This document shows, in pieces, positions 61,580-64,000 of a stretch of DNA of 64,000 nucleotides. Made by a program: the position numbers and the translations under genes. The stretch's first letter is position 1. Each line of letters starts with the position of its first letter. The notes below the pieces were generated by a model. That model made no database searches and had not been told where the DNA came from. It worked only from the letters and a program-made list of their open reading frames with translations. The DNA is from Streptomyces sp. ITFR-16 (GTDB lineage: Bacteria > Actinomycetota > Actinomycetes > Streptomycetales > Streptomycetaceae). The stretch covers positions 2,666,001 to 2,730,000 of the forward strand of contig NZ_CP134609.1 in NCBI RefSeq assembly GCF_031844705.1, in the 5' to 3' direction.

Positions 61580-62935
61580 TCAACCAGTGGGGTACACCCA
61601 GGCGTTGGGGCGGCACTTGATGCCGTCGATATCCAGCGATTTGGTCTGCTGCTGCATCACCGGCGCGAGTGCGCCCTTCGTGCCGCAGCTCACATGGTTG
61701 TGACCCAGCCGATGGCCGACCTCGTGGTTGATCAGCATCTGGCGGTACGAGAAGAGCTTGTCCGGTCCGAAGGTCGACGAGCCCTGGGCCCAGCGGTAGG
61801 CGTTGATCATCACGCGCTCGGTGGCCGCCGAGTCGCAGGAGACGTTGTCCTCGGTCGTGTCCAGACCCGACTTCCGGCACCACTCCCCCGTGGTGCCGGG
61901 GCTGGCCAGCGTGATGACGAAGTCCGGCTCGCCCCGCGAGATCCGTTCGAAGGTCATGTCGCCGTGGTGCGCCCAGCTGCGGTCGTCGTTCAGGGTCTTC
62001 TGGACCGCCTCGGCGAACAGCGCCGGGTCGAGCCCGAGCCCCTTCTCGACGTCGATCCGGTAGCGGTACTTGTGCCCCTTGCCCGGCGCCTTCGCCGCGC
62101 CGGGGACGGTCTCGAACTTCCCCGAGGCCGTCAGCTTCGGCGCCAGCGGATAGGGCTTGGCCATTTTCTGCTCATACGAAAGAGGCCTGACCGCCGCCGC
62201 CTCGGGTGACGGCGTGGTCCTGCTGTCCGAGCGGGAGGCGTTGTCGCCGCCGTCCCGGTCCACTCCGGCGGCCCGTGCGCTGCCGCTGCGGCCGGTGCCG
62301 TCATGGGCGACCTGGCCGGCCACGACGACCGCGAGCACGGTGGTCACCGCGGCGGCGGCGATGCCCGTGAACGTACGGCCCTTGCCGCCCCGGGGCTCCC
62401 TGGCGGGCGCCGGGGCCTCCTCGTCGCCGTCACCGGGGGGCCGCTCGTCCCACTCGGTGACGGAGCGGTAGGGGTCGGCCGGGGTGTCCGCCAGGGGCCG
62501 GCGCGGCGCGGGCGGTGCGGGCGGGCTGTCGAAGGCCTCGACGAACTCGCGCCGCGGACCCGGTATGAACGGCCGGGCCCCGGCCGCCTGCTGAGGCTGC
62601 GAAGGATGCGGCTCCTGTGGCGTCTGCGGCCGTCCGGGGCCGGACGCCTGGGGGCCGATGCGCCCCGGCCCCGGCCGCTCGGTGTACCGGCCGATCGGGC
62701 CGGTGCCCCAGCCGCCGCCGGGTTCGCGCTGTTCGGGGTGGCCGCCGCGCACCTGGGGCGTGCCCTGGAACGGGGTGTGGCCGTCGGTGCCCGGAGCGGG
62801 CCGGTCGCCCGGCCGTCTGCGCCGGCCGCTGCCGACGGCGGGCTGCGGGGCCTCGCGCCCCGTACCCGCGTCGCCCTCGGCCGGCCCGGTCTCGGGCGCC
62901 CTGGGCGCAGGGCCCTTTCGGCTGTGTCGTCCCAC
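61580..62935 (-). CDS. DUF3152 metzincin-like membrane-anchored protein
   Basis: A 451-residue protein. Residues 1 to about 200 are Pro/Gly/Arg-rich and probably disordered in the cytoplasm. A single helix follows (TFTGIAAAAVTTVLAVVVAG), then an extracytoplasmic DUF3152 domain. It contains HEVGHRLGHNH, a complete HExxHxxGxxH zinc site, and a downstream Met (VMQQQTK) as in metzincins, plus four or more cysteines. This strongly suggests an active metalloprotease, though the family is annotated as unknown. GTG start eight bases after the hydrolase stop, so the two are one operon. Confidence 0.82.
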   Translation of the reverse strand: MGRHSRKGPAPRAPETGPAEGDAGTGREAPQPAVGSGRRRRPGDRPAPGTDGHTPFQGTPQVRGGHPEQREPGGGWGTGPIGRYTERPGPGRIGPQASGPGRPQTPQEPHPSQPQQAAGARPFIPGPRREFVEAFDSPPAPPAPRRPLADTPADPYRSVTEWDERPPGDGDEEAPAPAREPRGGKGRTFTGIAAAAVTTVLAVVVAGQVAHDGTGRSGSARAAGVDRDGGDNASRSDSRTTPSPEAAAVRPLSYEQKMAKPYPLAPKLTASGKFETVPGAAKAPGKGHKYRYRIDVEKGLGLDPALFAEAVQKTLNDDRSWAHHGDMTFERISRGEPDFVITLASPGTTGEWCRKSGLDTTEDNVSCDSAATERVMINAYRWAQGSSTFGPDKLFSYRQMLINHEVGHRLGHNHVSCGTKGALAPVMQQQTKSLDIDGIKCRPNAWVYPTG

Positions 62936-62943
62936 GCCCCGGA

Positions 62944-63906
62944 TCAGCTCCCGCCGCATTCGTCGAGCAGTTCCCGGAACGCCTGGGCGACCGCCTCCGG
63001 GTACTCCATCATCGCCACGTGCCCGGCGTCGGGCAGTGTCAGCAGACGCGCATCGCGGAATGCCGCGGACGCCCTGCGTGCCATCCGGTACGAGACGAGC
63101 CGGTCCCGTCCGCCGTAGATGAGCTGGGTCGGTGCGAGCACCCGCTCGGCCTGGCGCCACAGCCCGTGCTGACCGCCCAGTGTGTACGCGTCGACGATGC
63201 CACGGGCGGAGCGCGCCATGGCGTCCCAGAAGTACGGCAGCTCCAGCCGACGCTCCATTTCGGCCACCGCGTCGCGGAAGCCCGTCTCGGAGACCCGTGC
63301 CGGATCGCCGTAACAGAGTGCCATGACACCGCGGGTGCGGTCTTCCGCGCTCCAGTCCCGGGTCATCCGGGAGAACAGGGATACGACGCCCGGAACGGCG
63401 AGCAGGGCGGTGGGCGCGGCCGACCACTGGACCCGGATCTCGGGGAGCGCGGGGGAGACGAGGGTCAGGGTGCGCACCAGGTCGGGGCGGACCGCGGCGA
63501 CCCGGGTGGACACCGCGCCGCCCAGGGAATTACCGAACAGATGGACGGGGCCGCGCCCCTCGGCGTCCAGGAAGCGGATCACCGCACGGGCGTGGCCGGT
63601 CACCGAGTAGTTGCCGTCGTCCGGCGGCGGGGAGTCCCCGAAACCGGGCAGGTCGACCGCCTCGCAGTCCAGCACGTCCTCCAGCAGCGGCATCAGCGCC
63701 GACCAGTTCTGCGAGGAGCCGCCGAGCCCGTGCACGAACAGGGCGGGCGGCAGTCCGGTCCGCCCCGGGGGCCGCGAACGGACGTTCAGCGTCAGCCCGG
63801 GCAGCGACGCGGAGCGGAGCTTCTCCCCCTCCGCGACCCGGACGGCGCTCACCGTGGGGGACACCGCGGCGGCGGCGCGGACTCCCGGCAGCTCGGTCGA
63901 AGACAT
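62944..63906 (-). CDS. Alpha/beta hydrolase
   Basis: A 320-residue cytoplasmic alpha/beta hydrolase. Oxyanion HGLGGSSQNW, nucleophile GNSLGG, Asp in GGRDRLVS and His in DAGHVAMME complete the triad. Related to esterases and lactonases; substrate unknown. A TAACAT hexamer ends seven bases before the ATG and no ribosome-binding site is seen, so a leaderless start is possible. Upstream partner of the DUF3152 gene. The remaining 94 bp of the window hold no gene I can identify. Confidence 0.87.
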   Translation of the reverse strand: MSSTELPGVRAAAAVSPTVSAVRVAEGEKLRSASLPGLTLNVRSRPPGRTGLPPALFVHGLGGSSQNWSALMPLLEDVLDCEAVDLPGFGDSPPPDDGNYSVTGHARAVIRFLDAEGRGPVHLFGNSLGGAVSTRVAAVRPDLVRTLTLVSPALPEIRVQWSAAPTALLAVPGVVSLFSRMTRDWSAEDRTRGVMALCYGDPARVSETGFRDAVAEMERRLELPYFWDAMARSARGIVDAYTLGGQHGLWRQAERVLAPTQLIYGGRDRLVSYRMARRASAAFRDARLLTLPDAGHVAMMEYPEAVAQAFRELLDECGGS

Positions 63907-64000
63907 GCGGGCAATGTTACGAGACGATCACGCACTGGTTCATGTGTTCGCCGTCACAGATCGCGTAGTGGCCCCGGCGGGTAGATGCTTGGGTCGGAGC

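Overview
The window is chromosomal DNA from a high-GC actinomycete, almost certainly a Streptomyces. GC is very high with third-position bias and many GTG starts. It carries Streptomyces-type families (PPA1309, PF04672/DUF574 methyltransferase, WblC, AIM24/TerD proteins), two initiator tRNA genes without encoded CCA, and SlpD/SlpE-like lipoprotein peptidases. I see no insertion sequence, prophage, integrase or CRISPR array; it reads as chromosome core with a few accessory inserts.

Layout. (1) 1-4.6 kb: a Gdx/SugE-type SMR exporter tail-to-tail with a TetR regulator, a histidinol-phosphatase, a CBS-pair protein, and a catalase divergent from a Fur/CatR-type repressor. A palindrome sits in the catalase promoter spacer. 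(2) 4.7-7.6 kb: a three-gene nitrate/sulfonate-type ABC importer. (3) 7.6-10.2 kb: two identical tRNA-fMet genes, each with its own hairpin, bracketing a Sel1-repeat gene. (4) 10.2-24.6 kb: UPF0182 membrane protein, PPA1309 protein, PDZ-Lon protease, MoaE, a tail-anchored epimerase, a DUF2342 zincin, a Nudix enzyme, an operon of three AIM24-domain proteins (one fused to TerD), a YgjP-type metallopeptidase and an orphan RRE-plus-E1-like protein. (5) 24.6-32.7 kb: ABC1/UbiB-type kinase, two small proteins, wblC behind a long leader with an upstream ORF and an intrinsic terminator, UvrD2 helicase, mycoredoxin, FolD and NudC. (6) 32.8-42.8 kb: M20 dipeptidase, the AdnB and AdnA helicase-nucleases separated by a methyltransferase on the other strand, and an alkyltransferase-like protein. 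(7) 43-50.4 kb: a large pseudokinase/flippase-like membrane protein, two tandem S33 lipoprotein peptidases and MoeZ. (8) 50.4-55.6 kb: a four-gene exopolysaccharide-type operon (PelF-like glycosyltransferase, membrane protein, epimerase, spherulin-4-like hydrolase). (9) 55.7-61.5 kb: a peptide-type ABC importer operon behind a short, apparently leaderless ORF ending in Cys-Cys. (10) 61.6-64 kb: a DUF3152 metzincin-like protein and an alpha/beta hydrolase.

The order UPF0182, PDZ-Lon, DUF2342, ABC1, WhiB7/WblC, UvrD2, mycoredoxin, NudC, AdnB, AdnA, ATL, MoeB/Z, DUF3152 matches what I recall of the Mycobacterium tuberculosis Rv3193c-Rv3207c segment. I read the window as an ancient actinobacterial block with Streptomyces inserts. 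Its themes are redox and antibiotic stress (CatR/catalase, mycoredoxin, WblC), DNA repair (UvrD2, AdnAB, ATL), envelope functions and nutrient uptake. The most interesting regulatory signals are the wblC leader, the Cys-Cys leader ORF and the catalase promoter. The most interesting protein-level items are the degenerate orphan RRE-E1 protein, the TerD-AIM24 operon and the Pel-like cluster.
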